DNA of 22,334 nucleotides from CAISGS01 sp044376615. Its GTDB lineage: Bacteria > Pseudomonadota > Alphaproteobacteria > Caulobacterales > Caulobacteraceae. Position numbers and translations under genes: made by a program. Below the pieces are notes generated by a model. That model saw only the letters and a list, made by a program, of their open reading frames with translations, searched no databases and was not told the DNA's origin. The stretch is taken from positions 1 through 22,334 of the forward strand of contig JBILKO010000034.1 in assembly GCA_044376615.1 (NCBI GenBank), given 5' to 3'. This document shows, piece after piece, positions 1-7,687 of the stretch (its first letter is position 1; the number at the start of each line of letters is the position of its first letter).

Positions 1-1462
1 CGACAATCTTGCCGTGTCCATTGAGGGCAATAGTCGAGGTGGCCAAGCGGTCGATAAAATCGCGGTCATGGCTGACGAGGATCAAGGTGCCCTCATAATC
101 ACTCAGCAGGTCTTCGAGCAGGTCGAGCGTGTCCATATCCAGATCATTAGTCGGCTCGTCCAGGATCATCAGATTGGCGGCTGTGGCCAGGGCCTTGGCC
201 AGCAAGAGGCGGTTGCGCTCACCGCCCGACAGGCTGGTGACCGGCTGACGCAGTTGGCTATCGCGGAACAGGAAATCCTTGGCATAGGCGGCAATGTGGC
301 GCGGGCTGCCGCGCACCATGATCTGATCACCGCCGTCTGGGGCCAGCACGTCCCATAACGTATCGGTCACCTTCAGGCCTGCGCGGGCTTGATCGACATA
401 AAGAATTTCCAGATTAGAGCCCAGTTTGACCGAGCCGGCATCGCTGGCGATCTGACCCAGCAAGAGCTTGACCAAGGTGGTCTTGCCCGCGCCATTGGGA
501 CCGGCAACCGCGATCCGGTCGCCGCGCAAGATGCGGGTGGAGAAGTTTTCGAAAATGACCCGCTCGCCCCAGCGCTTGGTCACGCCCTTGGCCTCAATCA
601 CGCGCTGGCCAGACTGGCCACCGGCATCGACGCCCATAATCATGGGGCCGCGCTGATCACGCATGTTTTCGCGGCGTAGCTCGCGCAAGGCGACCAGCTT
701 GCGGCGACGCCCCTCATTGCGGGCGCGGCGGGCAGTGACGCCGCGCAGCATCCAATGATTTTCCTTTTGGATCTGTTTGTCGAGCCGCCTGGCCTCATCG
801 GCCTCTTGTTCGGCAACCTTGTCACTCCAGTCATCAAAGGCGGCAAAGCCCTTGTCCAGCCGCCTGACCTTGCGGTTTTCCAGCCAGAAGCAGCGCTGGG
901 TGACCCGCTCCAGAAAAGCGCGATCGTGGCTGACAATCAGGGCGGCACAGCGCGAGGCCGCCAACTCTTCTTCCAGGGTCTGGATCGCAAATATATCTAG
1001 ATGGTTGGTCGGCTCATCGAGCAAAAGCACATCGGGCTGCTCGGCAAAGGCGCGGGCCAGGGCCACGCGGCGGATCTCACCGCCCGATAGGCCCGTCGTG
1101 CCGCGCGCCGGGTCCAGGCCAAAGGTTTCCAGCGCCGCATCGGCCTCATAATCCATCGCCCCGCCTTGGGTGCAATAGTCGCGTAAGGTAGAGCCGGTAA
1201 TCTCTGGCTCTTGCGGCACAATCACCATGCGGGTGGCGGGGGTGACAATTCGGTTGCCCGCATCGGGCAGGATGTCTCCGGCCAGCATTTTCAGCAAGGT
1301 TGACTTGCCCGCCCCGTTGCGGCCGACCAGGCAGGCGCGCACGCGGCTATCGAGGGCAATATCGACCCCATCAAACAGCATGACCGATCCATCGGCCAGA
1401 TTGACGTCTTTCAGAGCAACAATGGGGGCGCGGGCGTTCAGAGCTATGTATCCTGGATTCAA
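1..1462 (-). CDS. uup: ABC-F family ATPase, Uup-like (partial, C-terminus beyond the left edge)
   Basis: This is a soluble duplicated ABC ATPase of the ABC-F class; Uup-type members act on ribosomes and in DNA-transposition/branch metabolism and carry no membrane domain. One frame stays open from the window edge to about 1462. Reading from the N-terminus it shows Walker A GRNGAGKST, signature LSGGE, Walker B LLLDEPTNHLD and switch VSHDRAFL. An arginine-rich linker follows, with the Uup-like string GVTARRARNEGRRRKL. The second cassette has GPNGAGKTT, LSGGERNR, ILDEPTNDLD and VSHDRDFI. The C-terminal Uup extension would lie outside the window. The start is unclear: the first ATG (1381) already lies inside the first ABC core, while an in-frame TTG at 1462 is the furthest upstream candidate after a stop at 1480-1478, without a clear ribosome binding site. 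The gene diverges from the YcgN-family gene. Family assignment is firm; Uup versus another ABC-F rests on the linker. Confidence 0.9.
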   Translation of the reverse strand, partial: MNPGYIALNARAPIVALKDVNLADGSVMLFDGVDIALDSRVRACLVGRNGAGKSTLLKMLAGDILPDAGNRIVTPATRMVIVPQEPEITGSTLRDYCTQGGAMDYEADAALETFGLDPARGTTGLSGGEIRRVALARAFAEQPDVLLLDEPTNHLDIFAIQTLEEELAASRCAALIVSHDRAFLERVTQRCFWLENRKVRRLDKGFAAFDDWSDKVAEQEADEARRLDKQIQKENHWMLRGVTARRARNEGRRRKLVALRELRRENMRDQRGPMIMGVDAGGQSGQRVIEAKGVTKRWGERVIFENFSTRILRGDRIAVAGPNGAGKTTLVKLLLGQIASDAGSVKLGSNLEILYVDQARAGLKVTDTLWDVLAPDGGDQIMVRGSPRHIAAYAKDFLFRDSQLRQPVTSLSGGERNRLLLAKALATAANLMILDEPTNDLDMDTLDLLEDLLSDYEGTLILVSHDRDFIDRLATSTIALNGHGKIV

Positions 1463-1527
1463 AAGCCGGAGGTGATCTCAAGGCTTTGCTTGGTATCTGG
1501 CTGGCTTGCGTTTAGGACGCCTTGGTC

Positions 1528-2010
1528 ATGAAGCACAAACCTTTTTGGGAAACAAAATCGCTGCACCAGATGAATCCCCGCGAATGGGAGTCTCTGTGTG
1601 ATGGCTGCGGCCTGTGTTGCCTGATCCGGTTTGAGGATGAGGACACGGGCGATGTCACCCCAACCCGCGTCGCCTGTCAGCTGTTTGACGCCCAGACCTG
1701 CCGCTGCAGCGACTATGCCGACCGGCACAAGACCGTGCCCGATTGCATCCGCCTGACTGCCGACAATATCGAAGACCTGCTCTGGATGCCCAAGAGCTGC
1801 GCCTATCGCCGGCTCTATGAGGGCCGAGGCCTACCCGACTGGCACCCCTTGATCACCGGCGATCCAGAAAGCGTGCACAAGGCCGGGGTTAGTATTCGTG
1901 GTCAGACCATCAATGAAAACTGCCTGGACGAGGCCGAAGACGCCCTCGATTTCGCCGCCTTCGACCTTTTGATCGATAAGGGCGATATCGGGTATGAGCC
2001 AGACGCCTGA
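1528..2010 (+). CDS. YcgN/UPF0260 family cysteine-cluster protein
   Basis: The protein has about 160 residues and belongs to the YcgN (UPF0260, YkgJ-like CxxCxxCC) family, whose biochemical role is not established; the cysteine pattern suggests metal or Fe-S binding. The hallmark is CDGCGLCC at residues 24-31, followed by cysteines near 50, 58, 60, 73 and 91, in the family arrangement (CQLFDAQTCRCSDYADR, then VPDC, then PKSCAYR). Typical family features continue with LPDWHPL and the VHKAGVSIRGQ stretch. I chose ATG 1528 because AGGA at 1514-1517 is about 10 nt upstream; a TTG at 1522 would add two residues but sits too close to that site. It diverges from uup and converges on hflC with a 19-base gap. 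Length is normal for the family. Confidence 0.9.
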   Translation: MKHKPFWETKSLHQMNPREWESLCDGCGLCCLIRFEDEDTGDVTPTRVACQLFDAQTCRCSDYADRHKTVPDCIRLTADNIEDLLWMPKSCAYRRLYEGRGLPDWHPLITGDPESVHKAGVSIRGQTINENCLDEAEDALDFAAFDLLIDKGDIGYEPDA

Positions 2011-2021
2011 CCCATACCCGA
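1988..2021. terminator. Stem-loop between convergent ycgN-like gene and hflC
   Basis: A perfect 9-bp inverted repeat, TCGGGTATG at 1988-1996 and CATACCCGA at 2013-2021, flanks a 16-nt loop that contains the TGA stop of the upstream gene. The left arm encodes the last codons of that gene. It sits exactly where transcripts from both directions end, so a bidirectional terminator is the natural reading. No clear T-tract follows on either strand, so it may act as a stalling or 3'-end-protecting hairpin. The repeat is observed; the role is inferred. Confidence 0.5.
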
Positions 2022-2029
2022 CTTAAGCC

Positions 2030-2926
2030 CTATTTCGCGCCCGGGCCCTTATCGAAATAGCGGAAAAAGGCGCTGTCCGGCGATAGGACCATTGTGGTGT
2101 CGCCCTGGCCAAGCGAGGCCTCATAGGCCTTCATCGACCGGTAAAAGGCCGCAAAGCTGGGGTCACGGCCAAAGCTCTTGGCGAAGATGGCGACGCGCTT
2201 GCCATCGCCTTCACCGCGGGTGCGTTCGGCTTCTTCGGTGGCGGTAGCCAGGGTAATGGCTACTTCCTTATCGGCGCTGGCTATGATTTCACGCTTGCCC
2301 TGCTCACCCACGGCCCGGATCTGGGCTGCTTCTTGCTGGCGCGAGGTCTGCATGCGGCGGAAGACGGCTTCCTGGTTAGCAGTCGGCAGGTCTGCGCGCT
2401 TGATCCTAAGATCAATAATCTCAATGCCAAGGCGCGAGGCGGCGGCCCGGCGCGAGACATCGACCAGGGTCTTTTGCATCAAGGCCGCCCTTTGCCCCGA
2501 AATAATGTCGCTCGAGGTGGCTGAGCCCAAGACCTGGCGCAGGCTTGAATTGACCAGGCGCTCAATCCGGTCTGCCGCGGTGCGGTCATCGCGTAGGGTG
2601 CGATAATATTGCAGCGGATTGGTGACGCGGAAGCGGATGAAGGCATCCACCACCAGACGTTCCTGATCCGAGGCAATGATTTCCTCCTGATCGGCTTCCA
2701 GGGTCTGGTTGCGCTTATCGATCAAGATCACATTGTCCAGGAACGGGGTCTTGATCTGCAACCCGGCATAGTTCTGACCGGGTGTGGCATTGATCACCCG
2801 TACCGGCTCACCAAAGCGAATAACAATCGCCTGTTGGCGCTGGTCCACCACGAACAAGGTATTGGTCACCAGGACAAAGGCGACGATGAGCAGCAGCCCA
2901 TTGGCGACGAGACGAGACGAGTTCAT
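2030..2926 (-). CDS. hflC: HflC, FtsH protease modulator (SPFH/band 7 protein)
   Basis: HflC is one half of the HflKC membrane complex that encloses the FtsH AAA protease and modulates degradation of membrane proteins. The 298-residue product has an N-terminal membrane anchor (residues about 7-26, LVANGLLLIVAFVLVTNTLF) and then an SPFH/prohibitin domain beginning FVVDQRQQAIVIRFGEPV. A helical segment rich in Glu, Arg and Ala follows (AAQIRAVGEQGKREIIASAD). The C-terminal part includes DPSFAAFYRSMKAYEASL and a closing FFRYFDKG, both characteristic of HflC. Its ATG overlaps the hflK stop by ATGA, showing translational coupling. Length is normal. Confidence 0.96.
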   Translation of the reverse strand: MNSSRLVANGLLLIVAFVLVTNTLFVVDQRQQAIVIRFGEPVRVINATPGQNYAGLQIKTPFLDNVILIDKRNQTLEADQEEIIASDQERLVVDAFIRFRVTNPLQYYRTLRDDRTAADRIERLVNSSLRQVLGSATSSDIISGQRAALMQKTLVDVSRRAAASRLGIEIIDLRIKRADLPTANQEAVFRRMQTSRQQEAAQIRAVGEQGKREIIASADKEVAITLATATEEAERTRGEGDGKRVAIFAKSFGRDPSFAAFYRSMKAYEASLGQGDTTMVLSPDSAFFRYFDKGPGAK

Positions 2927-4119
2927 TGCGAAGCTCCTGCAGCCGCGACGGGCAATTGCGGGGCGTTAGACGATTGGGCGGCCGGGGCGGTCGGTGCCTG
3001 CGCCGCGCGCGGGGCGCTGGTGCGAGGCCTGAACACGTCCGGCGGCAAGATGATCGGCGCGCTGGTCGATTTGCTATCGACAACCACCTTGTTGGAATTG
3101 GCCAGGACCCTTTCCATGGTCTCGATATAGAGCCTTTGCCGTGTCACGGCGGGCGCACGCTTATATTCATTATAGATCTGATTGAAGCGTGAGGCCTCAC
3201 CCTGGGCCTCGCGGACGATCTGTTCGCGATAGCCTTGGGCCGATTGGACGATGCGCGATGCATCACCCTTGGCCTCATTAGTGACCCGGTTGCGATAGGT
3301 ATTGGCTTCATTGACCAAGGACTGGGCGTCCTGGCCTGCCGTGGCCACGGCGCGGAAGGAGTCGATCACGGCCTTGGGCGGATTGGCATTGCGGATCTGG
3401 ACCGCATCGATAAAGACACCGGCCTTATACCGGTCGAGCATTTTTTGCATCAGCTCGGCCGCCTCGACCTGGACCTGGGCGCGGCCATTGGTCAGGACGG
3501 CTTGCAGCTTAGTCTTGCCGATGACTTCGCGCATGGCGCTTTCGGCCACGGCCTTAACCGCGTCATCCGGGTCTTTGACGTTGAACAAATAGTCCGAGGC
3601 GTTGGAGACGCGCCACTGAACGCTAAAGGCCAGATCGACAATGTTTTCGTCGCCGGTCAGCATCAGGCTTTCTTGCGGCACCTCGGCACCGGTAGAGCCG
3701 CCGATATCAATGCGGTTCAGATCCGTGACCTTGACCTTCTCGACCCGCTCGATTGGGATCGGCAGGTGATAGCGCAGGCCAGGGCTGTCAGAGCGGGAAT
3801 AGGACCCAAAGGTCGTGACTACGGCCTGTTCGTTCGGTTGAACCACATAGACCCCGGATAAGGCCCAGACGGCAAAGGCGACGGCGACCAGGGCCGCGCC
3901 TGCCGACGGTGTCACGCCACCGCCGCCGCCAAACAGGCGGCCAAGGCGCTCGAAAAACTGGCGAATGAGGCCTTCGAGATCACCCCCACCTTGCGGCGGC
4001 GGTTGGCGCCTAGGTCCGCCGGGGCCGCCTTGGGGGCCAGGCTTTGGTCCGCCCGACGGCGGCGGCGCGCCCCATGGGCCAGGGTTTGATCCATTGTTCG
4101 AATTGTCGTTCCAGGGCAT
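2923..4119 (-). CDS. hflK: HflK, FtsH protease modulator (SPFH/band 7 protein)
   Basis: HflK partners HflC in the inner membrane. The protein of about 398 residues opens with MPWNDN and a Gly/Pro-rich cytoplasmic tail (residues 1-47), as HflK proteins do. One transmembrane segment follows at about 74-92, then the SPFH domain starting VYVVQPNEQAVVTTFG, with DLAFSVQWRV and the ANPPKAVIDSFRAV stretch. A helical domain with repeated QGEASRF/QGYREQI-like units comes next, and an Ala/Pro-rich tail closes the protein. I chose ATG 4119 because MPWND is the usual HflK N-terminus, although the frame stays open upstream to 4395. The stop overlaps hflC by ATGA. It diverges from mrp across 127 bases. Confidence 0.96.
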   Translation of the reverse strand: MPWNDNSNNGSNPGPWGAPPPSGGPKPGPQGGPGGPRRQPPPQGGGDLEGLIRQFFERLGRLFGGGGGVTPSAGAALVAVAFAVWALSGVYVVQPNEQAVVTTFGSYSRSDSPGLRYHLPIPIERVEKVKVTDLNRIDIGGSTGAEVPQESLMLTGDENIVDLAFSVQWRVSNASDYLFNVKDPDDAVKAVAESAMREVIGKTKLQAVLTNGRAQVQVEAAELMQKMLDRYKAGVFIDAVQIRNANPPKAVIDSFRAVATAGQDAQSLVNEANTYRNRVTNEAKGDASRIVQSAQGYREQIVREAQGEASRFNQIYNEYKRAPAVTRQRLYIETMERVLANSNKVVVDSKSTSAPIILPPDVFRPRTSAPRAAQAPTAPAAQSSNAPQLPVAAAGASQ

Positions 4120-4205
4120 GGAGGCGCAGGGTCTCTCAATAATCCGCAATCGGGCGGAACGGGGCCAATGTCTACGCAAGCCTTGTTTTAAAGCGCGTCG
4201 TTTGG

Positions 4206-4235
4206 GATATGAGTGCCCCAACCGCCAAGTGCAAG
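4206..4235 (-). promoter_or_regulatory. Candidate hflK promoter
   Basis: On the minus strand a CTTGCAC box (4235-4229) is separated by 17 nt from CATATC (4211-4206). This resembles an alphaproteobacterial promoter, and the CTTG start is also compatible with a heat-shock sigma factor; hflKC is often stress-regulated. On the plus strand TTGTTT followed after 17 nt by the same bases read as GATATG could serve mrp. The match is weak in both cases and is offered only as a candidate. Confidence 0.22.
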
Positions 4236-4246
4236 ACTCAAACCTC

Positions 4247-5407
4247 ATGTCTGATCCAGATCGCGCCAATATTTTGGCCATTTTGAACCAATTGGTCGAT
4301 CCAAGGTCCGGGCAGGGCCTGGTCGATGCCGGTTTGGTCCAGGGTCTGGTCGCCAGCCGCGGCCGTGCGGGCTTTATGCTCGATGTAGCGGCCACTGATG
4401 TCCGGCTCTATGGACCAGTGCGTGATCAGGCCGAGGCGGCGCTCGCAGCCCTTCCAGGCGTGGACCGGGCCCAAGTCGTGCTGACGACCGCTGCAGAACC
4501 GGCTCAAGCGCCTGGCACAATCCGCGTGCGCAAGGGTGCGCAATTATCGCCAGAGGCGGTTGCCCAAGGCGTGCCTAAACGACCGGCCGCGGCCCTAAAG
4601 CCCGCTCATGTCCGGCACATCCTCGCCGTCGCGAGTGGCAAGGGCGGGGTCGGCAAGTCTACGGTTGCGGTCAATCTCGCCTGTGCGCTTAGTCAGTTGG
4701 GGCTGAGCGTTGGTCTATTGGACGCCGATGTCTATGGCCCTTCCATCCCGCGTATGCTTGGCCTGACCGATGAGCCGCGTTCGGTCGATGGCAAGCTCAT
4801 CCCGCTCGAGGCCTTTGGCCTAAAAGCCATGTCGATCGGTTTTCTGGTCGATGAGGCCGCCCCGATGATTTGGCGCGGGCCCATGGCGTCGTCGGCATTG
4901 AATCAGATGCTCAATGATGTTCGCTGGGGATCAGCCGACGAACCGCTAGATGTCCTGGTCATCGATATGCCGCCAGGGACAGGCGACATCCAACTGACCC
5001 TGGCGCAAAAGGTGGCGGTCAGCGGCGCGGTGGTGGTCTCAACGCCCCAAGCTGTGGCCCTGATTGATGTGCGGCGCGGCATTTCCATGTTTGAGAAAAC
5101 CCACGTGCCGATCTTTGGCGTGGTCGAGAACATGGCCTATTTCGCTGATCCGGCCAGCGGCGCGCCGATCGAGATCTTTGGGCGCGGCGGTGCCCGCGAA
5201 ACTGCCGCCGCCTTGGGGGTCCCCTTTTTAGGGGAGGTGCCTATCGAAATCGGCCTGCGCCAGGCCTGCGACGATGGCCAGCCCCTAGTCATCAGTCAGC
5301 CGGGCAGCCCAGCAGCTAGGGCCTTCACCGAAATCGCGGCCTTGGTGGCGCAAGCCCTAGACGCTGATGACCAGAAACCCGCGCCGAGCTTTAGCGTTAT
5401 CGACTAG
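4247..5407 (+). CDS. mrp: Mrp/ApbC-type iron-sulfur carrier P-loop ATPase
   Basis: Mrp/ApbC proteins bind ATP and carry or transfer Fe-S clusters to apo-proteins. The product of about 386 residues has an N-terminal MIP18/FeoB-like domain (about 1-85), a linker, and an ATPase domain. That domain has a deviant Walker A GKGGVGKST (131-139), the LLDADVYGPSIPRMLG switch (about 157-172), WRGPM (209-213) and VIDMPPGTGDIQLTL (238-252). The usual CxxC after VENM is absent: the segment reads ENMAYFADPASG (294-305), and only two cysteines occur in the whole protein. ATG 4247 begins MSDPDRANIL, a sensible family N-terminus; the frame is open upstream but overlaps the hflK start. It converges on ispG, with both stop codons inside CTAG at 5404-5407. 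Confidence 0.93.
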   Translation: MSDPDRANILAILNQLVDPRSGQGLVDAGLVQGLVASRGRAGFMLDVAATDVRLYGPVRDQAEAALAALPGVDRAQVVLTTAAEPAQAPGTIRVRKGAQLSPEAVAQGVPKRPAAALKPAHVRHILAVASGKGGVGKSTVAVNLACALSQLGLSVGLLDADVYGPSIPRMLGLTDEPRSVDGKLIPLEAFGLKAMSIGFLVDEAAPMIWRGPMASSALNQMLNDVRWGSADEPLDVLVIDMPPGTGDIQLTLAQKVAVSGAVVVSTPQAVALIDVRRGISMFEKTHVPIFGVVENMAYFADPASGAPIEIFGRGGARETAAALGVPFLGEVPIEIGLRQACDDGQPLVISQPGSPAARAFTEIAALVAQALDADDQKPAPSFSVID

Positions 5408-6555
5408 CCCTTGTCGGCTGCAGCGGCATTTAGGACCGCGGCGCGGGCCTCGACCAGTTCAACGATGTGGTCGATCATGTGTTCGTTGTCCATCTTGTGA
5501 TCGGGCTTGCCAGCTGTATAGACCATGCCCGCCCCCTTACCGCCGCCCGTAAAGCCGATATCGGTATAGAGGGCTTCACCCGGTCCGTTCACAACACAGC
5601 CAATAATCGACAGGCTCATGGGCGTAGCAATATGGGCCAGTCGCTCTTCCAGAACCTCGACCGTTTTGATGACATTAAAGCCCTGCCGCGCGCAGGATGG
5701 GCAGGCAATGATATTGACGCCGCGATGCCTTAGGCCAAGCGATTTGAGAATATCAAACCCAACCTTGACCTCCTCGACCGGATCGGCGGCGAGGGACACG
5801 CGGATTGTGTCGCCAATCCCGGCCCAGAGCAGTGTGCCCATGCCGATTGAAGACTTGACAGTGCCGGACCGCAAGGCCCCCGCCTCAGTCACGCCCAGAT
5901 GCAAGGGGCAGTCTATGGCTTCGGCCAGCATCTGGTAGGCCGCGACCGTCAAGAAGGCGTCGGAGGCCTTAACGCTGATCTTAAACTCATGAAAATCATG
6001 GTCTTGCAAGATGCGCGCATGGTTGAGCGCGCTTTCGACCATGGCCTCTGGGCAGGGCTCGCCATAGCGCTCAAGCAGTTCGCGCTCAAGCGATCCGGCA
6101 TTGACGCCGATGCGGATGGAACAGCCATGATCCTTGGCCGCATTGACCACATCTCGAACCCGGTCGGCTGAGCCGATATTGCCTGGATTGATCCGCAGGC
6201 AGGCCGCGCCTGCCTGGGCCGCCTCGATGCCGCGCTTATAGTGGAAATGGATATCGGCTACCAATGGCACCTTGGCCGCCTTGACGATGGCCTTGAACGC
6301 TGCCGTGGACTCGACATCGGGGCAGGAGACCCGAACAATATCGGCCCCCGCCTCTTCTAATTGACGGATTTGGTCGATCGTCGCGCCTGCATCAGAGGTC
6401 GGGGTATTGGTCATGGACTGGACGGTGATGGGCGCGTCGCCGCCAACCTCGACCGAGCCGACTTTAATTTTGCGCGAAACCCGGCGCTGGATCATGCGCC
6501 AGGGGCGAACATAGGCGAGGCCTTCTGCAGGCAGTGCGTGATCGTGAGTGCTCAT
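5404..6555 (-). CDS. ispG: IspG (GcpE), 4-hydroxy-3-methylbut-2-enyl diphosphate synthase
   Basis: IspG performs the penultimate step of the MEP isoprenoid pathway, converting MEcPP to HMBPP with a [4Fe-4S] cluster. The product of about 383 residues has the TIM-barrel N-terminal part (VGGDAPITVQSMTNT, VADIHFHYKRG, LRINPGNIG, IGVNAGSLE, LGVTEAG). The C-terminal cluster domain has ligands visible as CPSC (C285, C288), C320 in IIGCVVNGPGE and E327. Length and insert pattern fit the bacterial type. ATG 6555 is favoured because GGAA lies about 6 nt upstream; an in-frame TTG at 6594 would add 13 residues. The translation start is preceded by a perfect hairpin (6561-6585). It lies 66 bases downstream of rodZ, a neighbour pair also known in enterobacteria. 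Confidence 0.97.
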   Translation of the reverse strand: MSTHDHALPAEGLAYVRPWRMIQRRVSRKIKVGSVEVGGDAPITVQSMTNTPTSDAGATIDQIRQLEEAGADIVRVSCPDVESTAAFKAIVKAAKVPLVADIHFHYKRGIEAAQAGAACLRINPGNIGSADRVRDVVNAAKDHGCSIRIGVNAGSLERELLERYGEPCPEAMVESALNHARILQDHDFHEFKISVKASDAFLTVAAYQMLAEAIDCPLHLGVTEAGALRSGTVKSSIGMGTLLWAGIGDTIRVSLAADPVEEVKVGFDILKSLGLRHRGVNIIACPSCARQGFNVIKTVEVLEERLAHIATPMSLSIIGCVVNGPGEALYTDIGFTGGGKGAGMVYTAGKPDHKMDNEHMIDHIVELVEARAAVLNAAAADKG

Positions 6556-6560
6556 GACGG

Positions 6561-6585
6561 GTTCCAAACTAAGGTGGTTTGGAAC
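6561..6585 (-). promoter_or_regulatory. Hairpin at the ispG ribosome binding site
   Basis: On the minus strand GTTCCAAAC (6585-6577) and GTTTGGAAC (6569-6561) form a perfect 9-bp stem around a 7-nt loop (CACCTTA). The stem ends 5 nt before the ispG ATG, and the GGAA that best serves as Shine-Dalgarno lies in its 3' arm. Folding would therefore hide the ribosome binding site. It lies just after rodZ, so it could alternatively protect the rodZ 3' end; there is no T-tract for termination. Confidence 0.55.
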
Positions 6586-6621
6586 AAAACCCAAGGGTCC
6601 TTGATATTAAGAGATAGGGCC

Positions 6622-7668
6622 TTAGCCACCGATACGGGACAGAGATGTGACATTGCCCGAAAGCGGCGTTGTCTTAACCCCACTGACATAGACATCAATG
6701 GCGGTGGGGTCGGAAACATCGACTGTCAAGCCGCGGGTCAAGGGCGCGCGATAGGCCTCACCAGGGGCAAGCTGCCGCGCAAAATAGATGCTGCCTCCTA
6801 CGCCGCGAACAATTATGGAGGCCCCACGGCTTGCCTGAAGCGTCACGACCGATTGTTGCGCCGAAGCCCCATAGATGGTGCCCTTAGGCGTAAAGGTTGG
6901 CGCGCCTGAACTGGACACTGCAATGGTCTGAACAGGCTTTTCACCTGCCGCTAGCGCCGCCTTTGCAGCCGCCTGGGCGCGATCGACCGATCCACCCGCC
7001 GCGGTCGCTTCGGCAAGCCCTGGCGTGATATAGGCGTTTGGAAGGGTCGATTCAGCAGGCGCAGGCATGGGCGCACCGACTTGGACGATATTGGCCGTGC
7101 CAGTCTGTGCTGGACGCATGCTGGCCGGGAGGCCAGAGGCGGCTTGTTCTATATCGGGCACCAGGGCTCGCGACTGCGCTTGGCTTTGGAGGTTGCGCTG
7201 AATAATGTTCCAAACAAGAACGGCGGCAAATACTGCCAAAACAATTGCGGCAATCGTGCGGATTTGGGTCTGCTTTTGCCGCTCAATGCCGATAGGCTTG
7301 GCGAGGCCTTCGGCCTCATCGGGCACTTCGGCCCTGAACCGTGTTAAGGCCTGAGCGTCATCGAGGCCGAGGCATTGGGCATAGGCCCGCACATAGCCTT
7401 GAGCAAATGGCCGGGACGGAAGATCTTGAAACTTCATGTCTTCGATCGAGACTAGATAAGCAAGCCGGACCTTGGTCAGGGCCGCAACATCTTGAAGGCT
7501 CAATCCATAGAACAGGCGTGCTGCTTTTAGTCCTTCACCCAGACTTGGGGCCGCATCAAAAACTGATGCGTCGAACAGTATAATCCGAGCATTTTGCTCT
7601 AGATGCCCAGAGCCGAGACCGATTCCACCATCGAAATCTACGACTATTGGGCCGGTATCCCGCGCCAT
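6622..7668 (-). CDS. rodZ: RodZ-like cytoskeleton-associated membrane protein (HTH + TM + DUF4115)
   Basis: RodZ links the MreB cytoskeleton to the cell-wall elongation machinery. The product of about 348 residues has a Xre-like HTH_25 domain at about 42-110, with the family signatures LGEGLKAARLFYGLSLQDVAA and SRPFAQGYVRAYAQCLGLD. A single membrane segment follows at about 137-155 (RTIAAIVLAVFAAVLVWNII). A long low-complexity Ala/Pro/Ser periplasmic linker leads to a C-terminal beta-rich DUF4115-like domain (VVTLQASRGASIIVRGVGG through TTPLSG). ATG 7668 has AGG about 7 nt upstream and is preferred; a GTG at 7713 lies inside a hairpin and has no ribosome binding site. The roughly 38 residues before the HTH are longer than usual. 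ptsP lies upstream and ispG downstream. Confidence 0.88.
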   Translation of the reverse strand: MARDTGPIVVDFDGGIGLGSGHLEQNARIILFDASVFDAAPSLGEGLKAARLFYGLSLQDVAALTKVRLAYLVSIEDMKFQDLPSRPFAQGYVRAYAQCLGLDDAQALTRFRAEVPDEAEGLAKPIGIERQKQTQIRTIAAIVLAVFAAVLVWNIIQRNLQSQAQSRALVPDIEQAASGLPASMRPAQTGTANIVQVGAPMPAPAESTLPNAYITPGLAEATAAGGSVDRAQAAAKAALAAGEKPVQTIAVSSSGAPTFTPKGTIYGASAQQSVVTLQASRGASIIVRGVGGSIYFARQLAPGEAYRAPLTRGLTVDVSDPTAIDVYVSGVKTTPLSGNVTSLSRIGG

Positions 7669-7687
7669 AGGTCTGCCTGTACCTGCT

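Noticed and set aside
1..1450. Several short open frames on both strands, giving the impression of a broken or gene-poor region.
   Set aside because: One minus-strand frame is continuous across all ABC motifs checked (near 158, 643, 1077 and 1381 in the same phase); the others are shadows of uup.
3235..3861. A 208-codon open frame on the plus strand opposite hflK.
   Set aside because: It is antisense to a well-conserved gene, has no recognisable motif, and is explained by GC-rich codon bias.
3965..4246. Upstream extension of the mrp frame by 94 residues.
   Set aside because: The added Pro/Gly-rich stretch is the reverse strand of the hflK tail and does not resemble the Mrp N-terminus.
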